DNA of 64,000 nucleotides from Hemicordylus capensis (GCF_027244095.1 NC_069662.1:10008501-10072500); one strand, 5' to 3'; shown: positions 12,607-24,000, numbered from the stretch's first letter. Notes: a model not told the origin generated them from the sequence alone. Translations and numbers: made by a program.

Positions 12607-13291
12607 TGCTTGAGCACATCCATGAGGTCCCCCAAATACAGGCACAAGAAAGCAAACCATCCAAAGCGTTTGAATAAATTGCAAAATATATACATATAAT
12701 TGCACATTATATACTGCCAGACTTGGATTATTTGACGGGGAAGCACAGTATACCTATGCGTGTGTGCGCTGCGAAAGGGTTAGTTGGTTTAGGGTAAAAT
12801 GCATAAAAAGCCCCAAGAATAAAGAGTTCTGGTCACTCTCAGACACAATGGGTACACTGGCAACTATTCCCATAATTATGACTGTACTTTTTTTTTTTTT
12901 TGCAGCTTTCACCATCACAGAAATTGCTGCCTACTGTGTGATTGCCTATCATGTCATCTCTGCAGTGCAGACCCAGGGGCAGGAAAAATAACTAGTGTTG
13001 GCATGAGAAAGTGATGTTTTTTGAGCTACCCTGTAGCTAGCATGGGTATTGTAAATTCTTTTAGGTTGTAACCGAGCTCTCTTGGGCAAAAGGAAGGTAA
13101 TACATGCAAACTTCCCTGCCTCACCTTTTCCACAGCAGCCACTTGAAATTGAAAACCTCTCCTTGAATTCCCTCCACCCTTGTCCCTTCTTCGACCCTTT
13201 CCCTGGCCAATGTGGGGTCAGTAAAGAGTGGCAAGAGGCAAAAAAACCAATGGGGAACAAGGAGAGAATTGCTGGAAGGGCGGGAAATTTA
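11831..13291. other. Intron 1 of locus A: no coding feature recognised
   Basis: Contains CA-rich DNA at about 11960-12140, a (GA)n run at 12554-12604 and a poly-T at about 12890. The open frames over the GA run are repeat translations. Nothing resembling a V2R exon was seen. Confidence 0.5.
12554..12604. repeat. (GA)n microsatellite
   Basis: About 25 AG dinucleotides inside intron 1 of locus A. Confidence 0.95.
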
Positions 13292-13410
13292 AATAGATGT
13301 CAAAGACAAATGGATCTCAAAGATGTCAATTTAAATAGATGTCAAAGACATTTAAATAGATGTCAAAGACAAATGGATGTCAAAGACAAATGGCGATCTC
13401 AGAGATCGCC
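13292..13410. repeat. Short tandem repeat with terminal palindrome
   Basis: The unit TTTAAATAGATGTCAAAGACAAATGGAT recurs about four times in complete or shortened forms and ends in the perfect palindrome GGCGATCTCAGAGATCGCC. The following 13425-13556 is TTTCGTTTT-rich and ends TTTTGCACATCCCTGC, a hAT-like terminal motif, so the whole may be the right part of such an element. Confidence 0.6.
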
Positions 13411-13767
13411 ACAAAAATGAGTTCTGAAACAACATTTCGATTTGTATACAAAACTTTCAGATTTTGAAAACCAGCATTTCGTTTCAGCTACAAAACACCC
13501 CAAACGGCCATTTTTGGGTACAAAATGTTTTGTATCTGAAACGTTTTGCACATCCCTGCTCTGGAGCCCTTTTCACAGATTGTTAGAAGAGGATCATTAA
13601 GTGTTAATACCAGACTGTTATAAGGCTAAACTCATGCTATATGTTTCCAGTCAATAAAAATAATAATCTTTCAAAAAGCAATTGCTTGTAGTTCTCAAAA
13701 GAAATGTTTATTTTTTTAAAATAAAAACTAATACATGGTCTTAAAAACAATGCATGATTGTTCTTAC

Positions 13768-14108
13768 AGTGGTTCATCAGTCAGTCTTGTTTGGGGATGT
13801 TCACTGAAGGACATGGTGTCAAAAAGGAAATAGAACTGGGAAATGATCCCACCAATGATGAGGTCTCCCGGCTGATAATACTGGAATCGTCTCTGGGCCA
13901 CCCTGGTAGGGATCACTCCTGGCACACATGGACACATCACCCTGGGTCTCTGGTAGGGATCACTCCTGGCACACATAGCAGGATCGCATGTGATTTGAGG
14001 TGGCAGAAGCAGCATCAGGAGTTTTAGTAAGGAGAAGAACCCTGCTTTCAAGAAGGCAAAACCTTCTTCCCCAGAGAAAGAAGCCTTTCTTTCTATCTTT
14101 TCATCCAT
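13768..14108 (-). CDS. V2R locus A exon 1 (N-terminus), start uncertain
   Basis: The donor is CCACT|GTAAGA (GT at 13766-13767); the exon ends in phase 2 like the other V2R exon 1s. Conserved segments are RRFQYYQPGDLIIGGI, FDTMSFSEHP and TDEPL, with a leucine-rich signal-peptide core SLLKLLMLLLPP. The ATG that starts the locus B protein aligns with a non-ATG codon here. The frame stays open to an ATG at 14108, which would add about 30 unusual residues; an internal ATG at 14013-14015 would leave a very short signal peptide. A 27-bp direct repeat (13903-13929 and 13950-13976, 47-bp period) adds about 18 residues while keeping the frame open. Confidence 0.85.
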
Positions 14109-16077
14109 CCAGCATATGCCTGTTTATCTTTTCCTGCCTTCAGTGTCTCATAATCCTGTTTCTACACTGCTCAGGCTTCTTAAGGGGCAAATCCAGAATG
14201 AACAGACTGATGCAAACTTCCTTACTTGCACCCTCCCACCTTTGCTGTGATCAGTACAAAGGCTAGTTGATATAAGTATATAATTTTTTAAAAAAAAATC
14301 CAAGTGGTCTTTGGCAAGAGAGAACTTGCATCTTAGTAATCATGGATAATTACAGAGTGTACAGTCACATCCCAAAAGTATTATGTGGCTTCAGGCAAAC
14401 AGAGAATTCAGCCAAAATAAGTGAAGAGACATGGAAACAATTCTGTCAAAGGAATTCAAAGAACTATTGATTTAAATGCTGCGCCAAGTTGACAAAAGTT
14501 GCTGTATTTATTTGCATGCTGTCCTGAGTTGTCAAAATTTAGTTTGTGTGTGTGTGTGTGTAAATTATGTGAAACCCCACCCCCCACCTCTCCACTTCAC
14601 ACTTGTTCATATTTTTCTAATGTTTACCGCCATACATGACCTGATCTTTGAGGTTAACATCCTTTTGCCTGCTCATCCAACCAGGTCTCTTTAACACATA
14701 CCAGATCTGCCAGAATAAGATTCGGGATAAGCAATATTTCTTTGTGAATCACATAGTTATGCTCATGTAACTATTGATGTTGTTGTCACTTTTATTAGTA
14801 GCCATTTTTGTAAATTAAAAAAGTGGCAGAGAGGGGGAGCATGTCAATGGTGGGCATAATAACTTTCTCCCTTCTTCTTTCTCATCATTGGTTGTTAGAG
14901 CATGCTCAATAAACCTGGGAAGCTGGGGTGTAGAGTCCGTTGGACCATGGGGGACAACTGTCCCCAGGCCCACAGGGTCTGGGCCCCCCTTAGGCCCCTC
15001 CAACTCTCCTGCTTGCCCTGGTGGTTGCTGGTCAGGCAAGCCAAGGAGCCTGCAAGCTGCTACAGCTCCTTCCCTCTCTGCCTCTCAGCTGTTCGGTGGG
15101 TGAGCAGGGCTTCCAGAGAGACCTTGATGTCAGCTTTGCTGAAGCCTGAAACTTTCAAGGAAGGAAGGAAGGAAGGAAGGAAGGAAGGAAGGAAGGAAGG
15201 AAGGAGGCAGAGTGGCCAGTGCTGGCTGCCCTTGCCTATCACAGCTCTCTGCAGAGCTTCTGCCCAGCCCAGCCAGCCCACCCCAGCCTTCCTCTGTTTA
15301 GTAATGGAGGTAGAATGTGATTTCCTTTTGGTGGTTATCCCCTCCTACCCCAGATATTTAGGGATTTTCTTGCCATAGGGTGTTGATATAGAGGGCAGGG
15401 TGGTAGGGCAGATTGAAAAGTTGCTGAATATTTAATTTCTAACAGATGGGGGAACTTGATGGTTTTTAAATTTTTAAAATGTTATTTTAAAAAAATGATC
15501 AAAAAGATCCTATAAGTGGCTAACTTCATGGCAGAACATTACGAAAATATCTGGAACTGAACCTTCCCCCCACCTTAGACCATCATTTCACCCCAATATG
15601 GAATAGTCTGCCTCATGCCTTCATAAAATAGGGTAAGACTCCCACCTTTCTGCCCCTTCCTTTGATCACCAGGAATGACTTGCCATAGGGCTTTGGTATT
15701 GATCAGAGATGTAGGGCAGAGTGGGAAGATTACATACATTTAAAGTGAAGTGGACTGGAGAAATTGTTGATTTATGATATTTGTTTGAATTTTTAAAAAA
15801 TCAAAAAAAGTTCTATAAGTGGTTTGTTTCATGACAGCAAATTACAAAAACTTCCAGAATAATCAAACAAAAACTTCTGAATAGACAAAGCCTCTGATCA
15901 GCCCCTCACCTCCCCATAAAGTGAACTGGAAGTGTACCCTGTCCAGATGACAGGCAGTGACCTTTAGGGATCAACCACTCAGCACATGGTGGGTGGGACC
16001 TCAAGTGCCATGAGGCAGGAAGAGAAGTATTTCTTTGTGCAGATGTTTCTTTGTGCAAGTGTTTCTTTGTGCAGATA
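14109..16077. other. Spacer between V2R loci A and B; diverged tandem duplication
   Basis: No coding feature recognised. There is a (GT)n run at about 14545-14561 and (GGAA)n at 15158-15205. Two diverged copies of a segment of about 330 bp lie in tandem: 15355-15575 and 15670-15890 share TTGCCATAGGG, TTTTTAAA, TCAAAAAGATCCTATAAGTGG/TCAAAAAAAGTTCTATAAGTGG and TTCATG(G/A)CAG. At 16028-16078 the 16-bp unit TTTCTTTGTGCAGATG is repeated three times. Confidence 0.5.
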
Positions 16078-16626
16078 GGAACATAGGCACATAGGAAACT
16101 GCCATATACTGAGTCAGACCATTGGTCTATCTAGCTCAATATTGTCTCCACAGACTGGCAGTGGCTTCTCCAAGGTTGCAGGCAGGAATCTCTCTCAGCC
16201 CTATCTTGGAGAAGCCAGGGAGGGAACTTGAAACCTTCCCAGAGCAGCTCCATCGCCTGAGGGAAATATCTTGCAGTGCTCACACATCAAGTCTCCCATT
16301 CATATGCAACCAGGGCAGACTCTGCTTAGCTATGGGGACAAGTCATGCTTGCTACCACAAGACCAGCTCTCCTCCCAATGAAGCTAGGCTGGGCTGTGAG
16401 CCTATGGCTGCAGCAGGAGTCTCTCTCAGCCCTATCTGGAGATGCCATAGAGGGAACATGTAAGCATGCAGATATGTAGATGCTCTTCCAAGAGTGGCCC
16501 CATCTCCTAAGGGAAGTATAGTACAGGGCTCACATATACTGGAGTGTCCCATCAAATGCAAACCAGGTTAGACCCTGCTCAACAAAGGGGACAATTCCTG
16601 TTGCTTCCACAAGACCAGCACTCCTC
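16078..16626 (-). mobile_element. Two tRNA/5S-derived SINE copies
   Basis: A nearly full copy (16078-16376) is followed by a more decayed partial copy (about 16398-16626), both on the minus strand. The family consensus seen in this window runs from a tRNA-like head (GGTCTTGTGGTAGCAAGCATG) into a 5S rRNA-like block (GCTAAGCAGGGTCTGCCCTGG, ATGGGAGAC) and ends GGCAGCTTCCTATGTTCC. This matches my recollection of the squamate 5S-Sauria SINE; the name was not checked. Confidence 0.75.
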
Positions 16627-18344
16627 TCGTGGAAACCCAGTCTGGAGAGCCGGTTGTTGATAGGGCATTTTCTTTTTCCATGGTCGAGTTGACCAGTGTG
16701 CTTGCCATTGGTTTTTGGAAAGTCAGGCTTTTTGGGCCTGAGATGACAGGTGTGCTAAGTCCAAGCCTGTTTCCAAGCTGTCATGAGGTGCTTTTTCAGA
16801 CTGAAATGTCAAACGATGGTATTTTGGGTGACACGACAAGGCACTTCCCCAATTTCATCTAGATCTTACTTCGAAGACATTAGGACAGAACATGCTCAAA
16901 CCACAATGCTTGCAAGAGTTTCGATCAAAACACCTATGATGCAGTTTTTGTAGGTTTCACTTATGCACATTCAAGAATTGATCAATGGGTCAATATGCCA
17001 AAAGAGGTGACAAATTGGGTTATACATTATCCGTGGTGTGGATTCTTCTGACCAATCATTGTTAGGAAGGGCAGGGGAAGCAGGGTTGTGGAGGTGACTC
17101 CACAATCGAACATAAGAGAGGGGCTGTTGAATGATTTTGAGAGGAAGAAGAGGAAGGAGTGCAGGAGGTTTGGACAGAGAAGCAACCACAACATGTAACT
17201 GCGAGAAACAGGAAGAGGTATTATAAAAATAACAAACCATTAACTTCTGATTTCTGACCATAAGAAAAAAACTCTGTTAAATGATTGAGGTGTACTGATT
17301 GAATTTAGAATTGTTTCTTGCTTTGCTTACTGAATACTATCAGGATTTGGGTGAGAATAAATATTGTTAACCTTTTCATTTCTTGTCTGTGTGCTTCATG
17401 AGTCTTGGGGGAACAAAGCAAACTAAACATAGGCATAGAACCTAGACTTCTTAGGACTTCTGAGTTTTCCATTCCTCACATGTGAAGGGAGAATTCCAAA
17501 GTATCAAATTTCTTACACACATTATATATAACTTTTATGGGACATTGAGGCACAAGTGTACTTTTAGGCAGCTTAGGAAGAATTAGCAAAGAGGCAGGTG
17601 TCAAGTAATAACAGACCACCAGACACACATCCTCACTCATTCTCAGTAGCTTCTCATTGAAGCTACTGTAATTAAGTGTTGTTGGTCCAGAGTTAACTTG
17701 GGTGTGTGACATTGTGATTGGAGAGGTTGTTCTACATACAGGCCCTGGTTGCAGGTCCATGATACAGACTTCCTATGTGTGTTTTTGGCATGCAACTCTT
17801 TTATAACAAAGATGCATTTAAGATGTCTCTTCCTGACAGTGGGGTGACTTACATCAGATGTAAGTCATCCTACAGTAGGGATGTGCCTAAATCAATTCAG
17901 GCACCAGGGGCAGGGGGCAGAGAGTGGTAGCTTTAAGGACAGGCATGGAGGTCCTTACCAGCTCCTCTGCCTTCCCACTGCTGTTCCAGCATGGTGCTGT
18001 GCTCGCAAAAAGGCTGTATGTGGCTGCCTCCCTGTTCCCAGCAGCCTGTGTACCACCACCAAACTGGAGGGGTGGTCTGGTTTGAACTTTGACCAGCACA
18101 CTCCTCTTTTTGGGCCAGTCTAGTTTGACATCAGTCCACCCTAATCGCTCACACTTCTCAAGATACCTAACTATTGGATCATCACCTTATTTCTTCAGCC
18201 TCGTCAAAATACCCTAATGGTCTAAGTCACTCATTCTTCTCATACATAAAACAAATTCTGTATTTGCTGTTATTCTTTAGAATCATATTTACTTTTGCTG
18301 CACCAATATTTACTGATCAGCCTTAAAGCCTTAACTGACCCCAA
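16627..18344. other. Spacer, no gene recognised
   Basis: A possible foldback-type element begins TAGGGATGTGCC at 17876 and may end near CCACCCTAA at 18147, but I could not verify target duplications. The rest shows no conserved structure. Confidence 0.4.
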
Positions 18345-19625
18345 ATCAGGCTTTGTTGCTGAGAAATCAATTTGCAGCGTTGCAGTGGTTCCGGTCCTTT
18401 CTTGAGGGGAGGATCCAGAAGGTGGTGCTGGGGGACTACGGCTCGGCCCTGTGGCCATTGGCCTGTGGGGTCCCGCAGGGATCGGTCTTGTCCCCCATGC
18501 TGTTTAACATCTACATGAAGCCGCTGGGAGAGGTCATCCGGGGATTTGGACTGAGTTGGATTTGGACTGAGTTGTCAGCAATATGCAGATGACACTCAGC
18601 TCTATCTCTCCTTGTCATCTGATCCTAGGGAGGCAGTGGATGTCCTGAATTGGGGGCTGGAGGCCATGATGGGTTGGATGTGGGCTAACAAACTGAAATT
18701 GAATCCGGATAAGATGGAGGTACTGTTGGTCAGTAGGAGAGCCAATCGGGATGAGGAGATTTTACCGGTTATGGATGGGGTTGCACTCCCCTTGAAGGAG
18801 CAAGTACGCAGCTTGGGGGTACTACTGGACCCGGCTCTGCTTTTGGAAGCTCAGGTGGAGGCGGTGGCCAGGGGTGCCTTTGCATGGCTTCGGCTGGTGC
18901 GCCAGCTGCGTCGCTTTCTCGAGAAGGCAGATCTGGCCACGGTTACCCACCCCTTAGTCACGTTGCGGCTGGATTACTGTAACGTGCTCTATGTGGGGCT
19001 ACCCTTGAAGAGTATCCAGAAACTGCAGCTAGTGCAAAACGCGGCAGCGAGGGTGTTATCCAGAGCTGCCCGTTGGGAACATATCACCCCCATTTTGAAA
19101 GAGCTGCACTGGCTGCTGGTTCGTTTCTGGGTCCAATTCAAGGTGCTGGTTTTGACCTTTAAAGCCCTAAACGGTTTGGGCCCGGGGTATTTGAGGGACC
19201 GCCTGCTCCCAAGGGTTGCTGCCCGCTTGACAAGGACATCTGAGGGGGCCCTGCTCCGGGTGCCGACAATGAGGGAGGCCCGGCTTTCGTGCACTTGGGA
19301 CAGGGCCTTCTCTGTTGCTGCCCCTAGACTCTGGAATGCTCTCCCAGTGGCCATTCGTTCCTCAGACTCCATCATGGCTTTTAGAAAGCTTTTAAAGACT
19401 TGGCTTTTTACCCAGGCTTTTACATAATTGTTTTTACTGCGGCTTCTCTGTGTTTTTATCTGTTATCTTGTTTTTATGCCTGTTTTATATGTTTTTAGCT
19501 TGATGTTTTTATTGCTTGATGTTTTTATTGCTTTTATTGTATGTTTTAATTTTTGTAAACCGCCTTGGGGTTTTCTTTTAACGAAAGGCGGTATAGAAAT
19601 GTAAAAATAAATAAAAATAAAATAA
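18345..19625 (+). mobile_element. L2-like LINE, 3' half (RT and C-terminus)
   Basis: Reverse transcriptase and C-terminal region of an L2/CR1-group LINE. Visible are a WFRSFLEGRIQKV segment, GVPQGSVLSPMLFNIYMKP, QYADDTQLYLS, NPDKMEVL, LRLDYCNVLYVGLP, LVQNAAARVL, ITPILKELHWLLV and [17 protein letters not shown]. The frame breaks just before the YADD box, where a 16-bp unit (GGATTTGGACTGAGTT) is duplicated in tandem at about 18542-18575. A 3' UTR with CCGCCTTGGGG and GGCGGTATAGAAATG ends in an A-rich (AAATA)n tail. It is 5' truncated and inactive; one long frame (18612-19427) remains. Confidence 0.85.
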
Positions 19626-20014
19626 AATTTATGGAAATTTTTATGATGAGCCAGCATTTCATTCTTTAGCCTTAAAACCTTAGCATTTCCCCTTTTTCAG
19701 AACTGGACTTTTATTCACAACAGTAGATAAGCCACAAACACCATTTATTCTTAAATGCCATTTCCTTTCAACAATCATGAGATTGCCCAGTGAGTGACAC
19801 TAATAATACAGCCCATATAAACTGATGAAACATTGTTTAGAGAAAAAGTTTTGCTACTTAGGAAAAGGGAAAGAGGCTTAGCTGGAGTTCATATATATGC
19901 TTCTTCAGAGTAAACCTCCAAGTTAAAATTAGCTTTCAGCATACTATTAGAAATGCTTCCACTACAAGCCTTAAAAATTGCCTAGGAAGTAAAGATCATT
20001 TAAATCAACAGGAT

Positions 20015-20949
20015 TCACATAATGGTTAGAGTTAGGTAATTTGATGTTTTTTTACTGCTCCTTATCAGCTGCTCCTTAGAGTTCAGCTTAGGTCTGAAAA
20101 TAATAATATACACTTTAGGAGAAAAGATGCAACACAGTATCCCAGCACTGGAGGCCAAGATAGAGAATATCTCCACAACCACCATATATTTCCCTTTGGA
20201 ACTTAGATAAGTTGGAACAAAAGACATCCACACACTACAAAACACCAACATGCTGAAAGTGATAAACTTGGCTTCATTAAAGGAGTCAGGCAGCTTCCTA
20301 GCAAAGAAAGCCACAATGAAGCTGACCAGAGCCAGAAACCCCAGGTATCCCAGAATATAGTAAAACATGTTGGCTTTTCCTTCATTGCATTCCACTATGA
20401 TTTCTTCTGGCAAAGCTTGCTGGTCAACATTTGGGAATGGAGGATCAGTGCATAACCACACCATGCAAATACTTGCTTGAATAAATGAGCAGCAGAAAAC
20501 AAGAGAGTTCGCAAGTTTTTTACCCACCCATTTTCTCAAACTGGTTCCTGGCTTAGTTGCCATGAAAGCCAGAACCACAGTGAGAGTTTTTGCCAGCACA
20601 GAAGAAACAGCCACTGAGAAGATGACACCGAAAGCAGTTTGGCGTAGATGGCAGGTCAGAATTTGAGGCTGGCCAATGAATAGCAGGGAGCAGAGGAAGC
20701 AGAGCAGGAGGGAGATGAGCATAGAGTAGGTGAGGTTCCGATTGTTGGCTTTGACAATGGGAGTGTTCCAGTGCTTAATGAAGATTCTGAGCACCAAAGC
20801 TGTGGTCAAAGAAAGAGACAGGGCCAAAACAGCCAGACTGATGCCCAAAGGATCTTCATAAGACAGGAAGTTTAATTCCTTTGGAATGCATCCATTTCTC
20901 TCCTTGTTAGGATATTGATCTTCTAGGCATTTGAAACAGTCATCCATAT
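20015..20949 (-). pseudogene. V2R locus B exon 6 (7TM domain), open
   Basis: A 935-bp terminal exon with acceptor AAAAG|ATATGG (AG at 20950-20951). It encodes the end of the cysteine-rich linker ([14 protein letters not shown]), then seven hydrophobic segments with the V2R hallmarks [75 protein letters not shown] and FSILASSAG. The C-terminus runs 12-14 residues longer than in loci C and D (ends SNYLTLTIM). The acceptor has a weak, A-interrupted pyrimidine tract. The exon is intact in itself but part of a broken locus. Confidence 0.9.
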
Positions 20950-22281
20950 CTTTTAAAAATATAAACCATATTTTGAAGTAAGCTCAGAGAAATTCCTTTA
21001 CCAAGAATAATTATGTAATTGGAATATTGCTCTAGGACTTTATAGTGGGACACTCAGTGGGAGTAGCACCAGGAGAGCAAAGACAAGTTGGTAGATCCTG
21101 GGATGACATTTACTTGCTTTATCTGTGGGTAGATGGAGTAAGAACTTGAAAGATCTCCTCTGACAGAGGACCTGATATCTAGGGTCAATGTCAGAGGTAT
21201 GGAAGCTTTATTTATTTTCTAAAGAATTTCCACCCTGCCTTGCTAAAAAGTAGTTCAAGGCAGCTCACAAAACAATATAACAGACACAACACAATTATTT
21301 ATTTATTTATTTCATTGCTAAATTTGTATATCCCCTTTCATTAAAACAATCCCAAGGTGGGATTACTTGCAATATTAAAATATAATCAAAATAATATGAA
21401 AACCAGAGAGAGGGACATAGATTAAAAATGGCCAGAAGAGGAGATAAAAACACCGGCCACATTCACATGTAACATGGTGGAACCAGAGGTGCAAGGGCAG
21501 GAGGTTTCCCTACCATTATGTCCAAATCCACGCAACTCGGATTTCATTCGTCCAGTGATGAGGAGCATTACGTCCAGATGCAGCACTGGAGACCTCATTT
21601 GACCAAATCTGAGTTGAAGGAGGAAGCTCCTTCCATGATTGGCTGTGCATGATTCCATGCATGACTGGCTGTGCGGGCTGTCCTTCAAGCAAGAAGGAAG
21701 CCCACACAGCCAGTTCCCCCTCCTCTTTGCAGTCTCCCTGACTGCAGAGAGCTTGCTATTCCATTTTGTCCAAATGCAGACCAGAGAGCCGGGGGAGGGG
21801 GAGCAAATGTGGCCACTGTAAATTAAAGATCATCTCAAAGAGCGTTTACATTAATGATGGAAAGCCAAAAGGGAGTGGTGATAAAAGCCAAATAATTCCA
21901 TAATTGTAGTGTGGCTGCTGAGAAGGCCCTCTTCCAGGGCCCGCCCAAGCACCCCAGTGGCTGAGCCGGCTTTCTCACCTCAGGTTTTTCTCTTCCATCT
22001 TTCCAGTGGTGCTCAACATCCCCCTTCTGACCCCTCCTCAAACACCAGTGGGACCCCCCTTACCATGCTCAGCCACAGATTGACACTCTTGGCATCCTAC
22101 TTTCTTCTTCCACATTTCCTTCCACTCCCTTGTCCTCTGGTTTTTGAAACTGTCAAAAGCTGGAGCAGAGGAAGAGGAGGAGACCAGCAATAGCTTGCAC
22201 TCCACCATCATGTTGACATGAAAGGAGGCATTGGGCTGAGAGAGGCTGCCAGTCTTTCTTGTTATCTGAGGTGGCCACCTG
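20950..22281. other. Intron 5 of locus B: repeat ends only
   Basis: An L2/CR1-type 3' tail lies at about 21290-21400 (TTATTTATTTATTTCATTG, CATTAAAACAATCCCAAGGTGG). No coding exon was recognised. A mirrored pair of short words (CATGATTCCATGC/GCATGACTGGCTG) occurs near 21630-21690. Confidence 0.5.
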
Positions 22282-22512
22282 AAGTATTTATTTTATTTTA
22301 TTATATTTACATCTATATCCTGCTCTTCCTCCAAGGAGCCCAGAGCAGTATACTACATACTTGAGTTTCTTGTCACAACAACCCTGTGAAGTAGGTTAGG
22401 CTGAGAGAGAAGTGACTGGCCCAGAGTCACCCAGCAAGGATCATGGCTGAATGGGGATTTGAACTCGGGCCTCCCCGGTCCTAGTCCAGCACTCTAACCA
22501 CTACACCACGCA
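22282..22512 (-). mobile_element. Sauria-like tRNA-derived SINE
   Basis: On the minus strand it starts with a tRNA-like head (GTGGTGTAGTGGTTAGAGTGC as box A, GAGTTCAAATCCCC as box B), continues with GGGTGACTCTGGGCCAGTCAC and ACAGGGTTGTTGTGA, and ends in AATAAAATAAAATAAATA. It lies in intron 5 of locus B. This SINE architecture is typical of squamates. Confidence 0.85.
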
Positions 22513-22825
22513 GACTCCTAGTTTCGTTAGCAGGCCAGCTGTGCTTCTCATATGTTCCAACCAATTGCATCTTCCTTGAGGATCTCAGTCGACTGCAAGG
22601 GCCATATAGACATAGGCAGTCCTTTCAGTGTCCCAGTTCTACAGCTTCTTTAATACATTTGTTATGTTGAACAAATTCCCTTCTCTGAAACTGCTAAAGA
22701 TTTACACTGGAGGCTTTACTTTTTTGGAGGTAGCTCCTCTCCTCCTTTCTCTTGATAAATTTAAGGAACATATAATTATTAAAGCTCTCTCTCTGTGTGT
22801 TCTCAATACACATTATGCCTCCTAC

Positions 22826-22952
22826 CGTTTTGGCTTGAAATCTTCCCCTCTGGACATGGGGCACAATCATAGCAACAAAATGGCTCCCCCTCTTTCTTCT
22901 GTCTTCTGTATCCTGGGTGGCAGGGGTCATTGCACATAGCATGGGGAATGAC
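22826..22952 (-). pseudogene. V2R locus B exon 5 (cysteine-rich linker), open
   Basis: A 127-bp exon with acceptor TTATGTATAG (AG at 22953-22954) and donor AACG|GTAGGA. In phase it reads MCNDPCHPGYRRQKKEGEPF followed by the hallmark CCYDC, then APCPEGK and ISSQN. It lacks an ATG in this frame and is easily missed. Length and phase are identical to exon 5 of loci C and D. Confidence 0.88.
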
Positions 22953-23613
22953 CTATACATAATAAAAGAGTGGGGGGGACATGCATTCAGTTTCCTACTT
23001 TTCTCCTTGTTTTGTAATCAACAGGTTGATAAATTGAGGTAAGGACAAGGAGTCCCTCGCTTTTGCTGAATTTCCTGTGGACTCGAGCATTCTGGGGACA
23101 CCACCCTTTTTGTTTGTTCTTGCATTGTCTTATTGTAGTACCATACAATATAGTCTGGTGGTGCTATGTAGCAGAAAGAGCACCAGAATCTTCTCTGCTT
23201 TCCATTATGTATGAGTAATGCCAATTAATACAGATGCTAAAAAGGACTGTATGGCATTAAAAAAAAATTAAGTGTAAAGTCATGTCTTATTAAGGTCTGT
23301 CTATTTGAGCTCCAAGAGGAGGGTCATAAAGTAAGGGTTGCCTCCCATCTCGCAACCCCACCCAACACAAAAAGGTATCCCAAGATTTTCTATCAGGCCG
23401 AGCCCAGGGAGAAACATTAACGATGGTGCCAACACATATGCAGAGTGCCTTTTTTCCTACCACCATTTGCTTCAGAATGCCCTCCCAGCATACAGACAGG
23501 ATTAAAGAACAGGGATTCCAGGCAGATGGAATCTTTCTTGGCAGGGGTGGTGGGTAATCCCTAGATAAATTTAAGTAGTGCTGCACATGTGTCTTGAGTC
23601 CCAGCTGAAGTAC

Positions 23614-23925
23614 CGTAGGAACACAGGAAGATAGGAAACTGCCATATACTGAGTCAGACCATTGGTCTATCTAGCTCAGTATTGTCTTCACAGACTGGCA
23701 GCGGCTTCTCCAAGGTTGCAGGCAGGAGTCTCTCTCAGCCCTATCTTGGAGATGCTGCCAGGGAGGGAACTTGAAACCTTCTGCTCTTCCCAGAGCAGCT
23801 TCATCCCCTGAGGGAAATATCTTGCAGTGCTCACACATCAAGTCTCCCATTCAGATACAACCAGGGGCAACCCTGCTTAGCTATGGGGACAAGTCATGCT
23901 TGCTACCACAAGACCAGCTCTCCTC
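23614..23925 (-). mobile_element. tRNA/5S-derived SINE
   Basis: A full-length copy on the minus strand, with head GGAGAGCTGGTCTTGTGGTAG at 23925 and 3' end CTATCTTCCTGTGTTCC at 23614. It sits two bases from the tRNA-Met-like sequence, on the same strand. Confidence 0.85.
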
Positions 23926-23927
23926 TA

Positions 23928-24000
23928 TGCCCTCTCTGAGGCTCGAACTCAGGACCTTCAGATTATGAGACTGACGCGCTGCCTACTGCACTAAGAAGGC
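23928..24000 (-). tRNA. tRNA-Met (CAT), elongator type; gene or retro-copy
   Basis: The 73 bases fold as a full tRNA. The acceptor stem GCCTTCT pairs with AGAGGGC, U8 is present, the D arm is GTGC/GCGC, the anticodon loop is CTCATAA with anticodon CAT, the T arm is CCTGAG TTCGAGC CTCAGA-like and the discriminator is A73. By memory it differs from the vertebrate elongator tRNA-Met sequence at only two sites (positions 5 and 11), and position 5 pairs with A68. There is no genomic CCA and no T4 terminator immediately downstream; the SINE head follows after two bases. It may be a real gene with a SINE inserted beside it, or part of a tRNA-SINE read-through copy. Confidence 0.75.

Larger units (their letters stand above)
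7068..14108 (-). pseudogene. V2R locus A: exons 1-3 only, probably a truncated receptor gene
   Basis: Three consecutive V2R exons lie on the minus strand in correct order: exon 1 (ends 13768), exon 2 (9588-9879) and exon 3 (7068-7919), with introns of 3888 and 1668 bp. Phases agree: exon 1 ends with two bases of a codon, exon 2 supplies the third and ends in phase 0, and exon 3 opens in phase 0. All three frames are open. The cysteine-rich exon 5 and 7TM exon 6 are absent from the remaining 7 kb of window, where a degraded LINE sits, so a membrane receptor cannot be made from what is visible. Exon 1 has lost the usual start position and carries a small duplication, and a second decayed exon 3 fragment lies in intron 2. 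These signs favour a pseudogene, though exons 4-6 beyond the left edge cannot be excluded. Confidence 0.65.

Noticed and set aside
22694-22960. An 88-codon minus-strand frame over exon 5 of locus B
   Set aside because: It is the wrong frame; the real exon is read in another frame without ATG.
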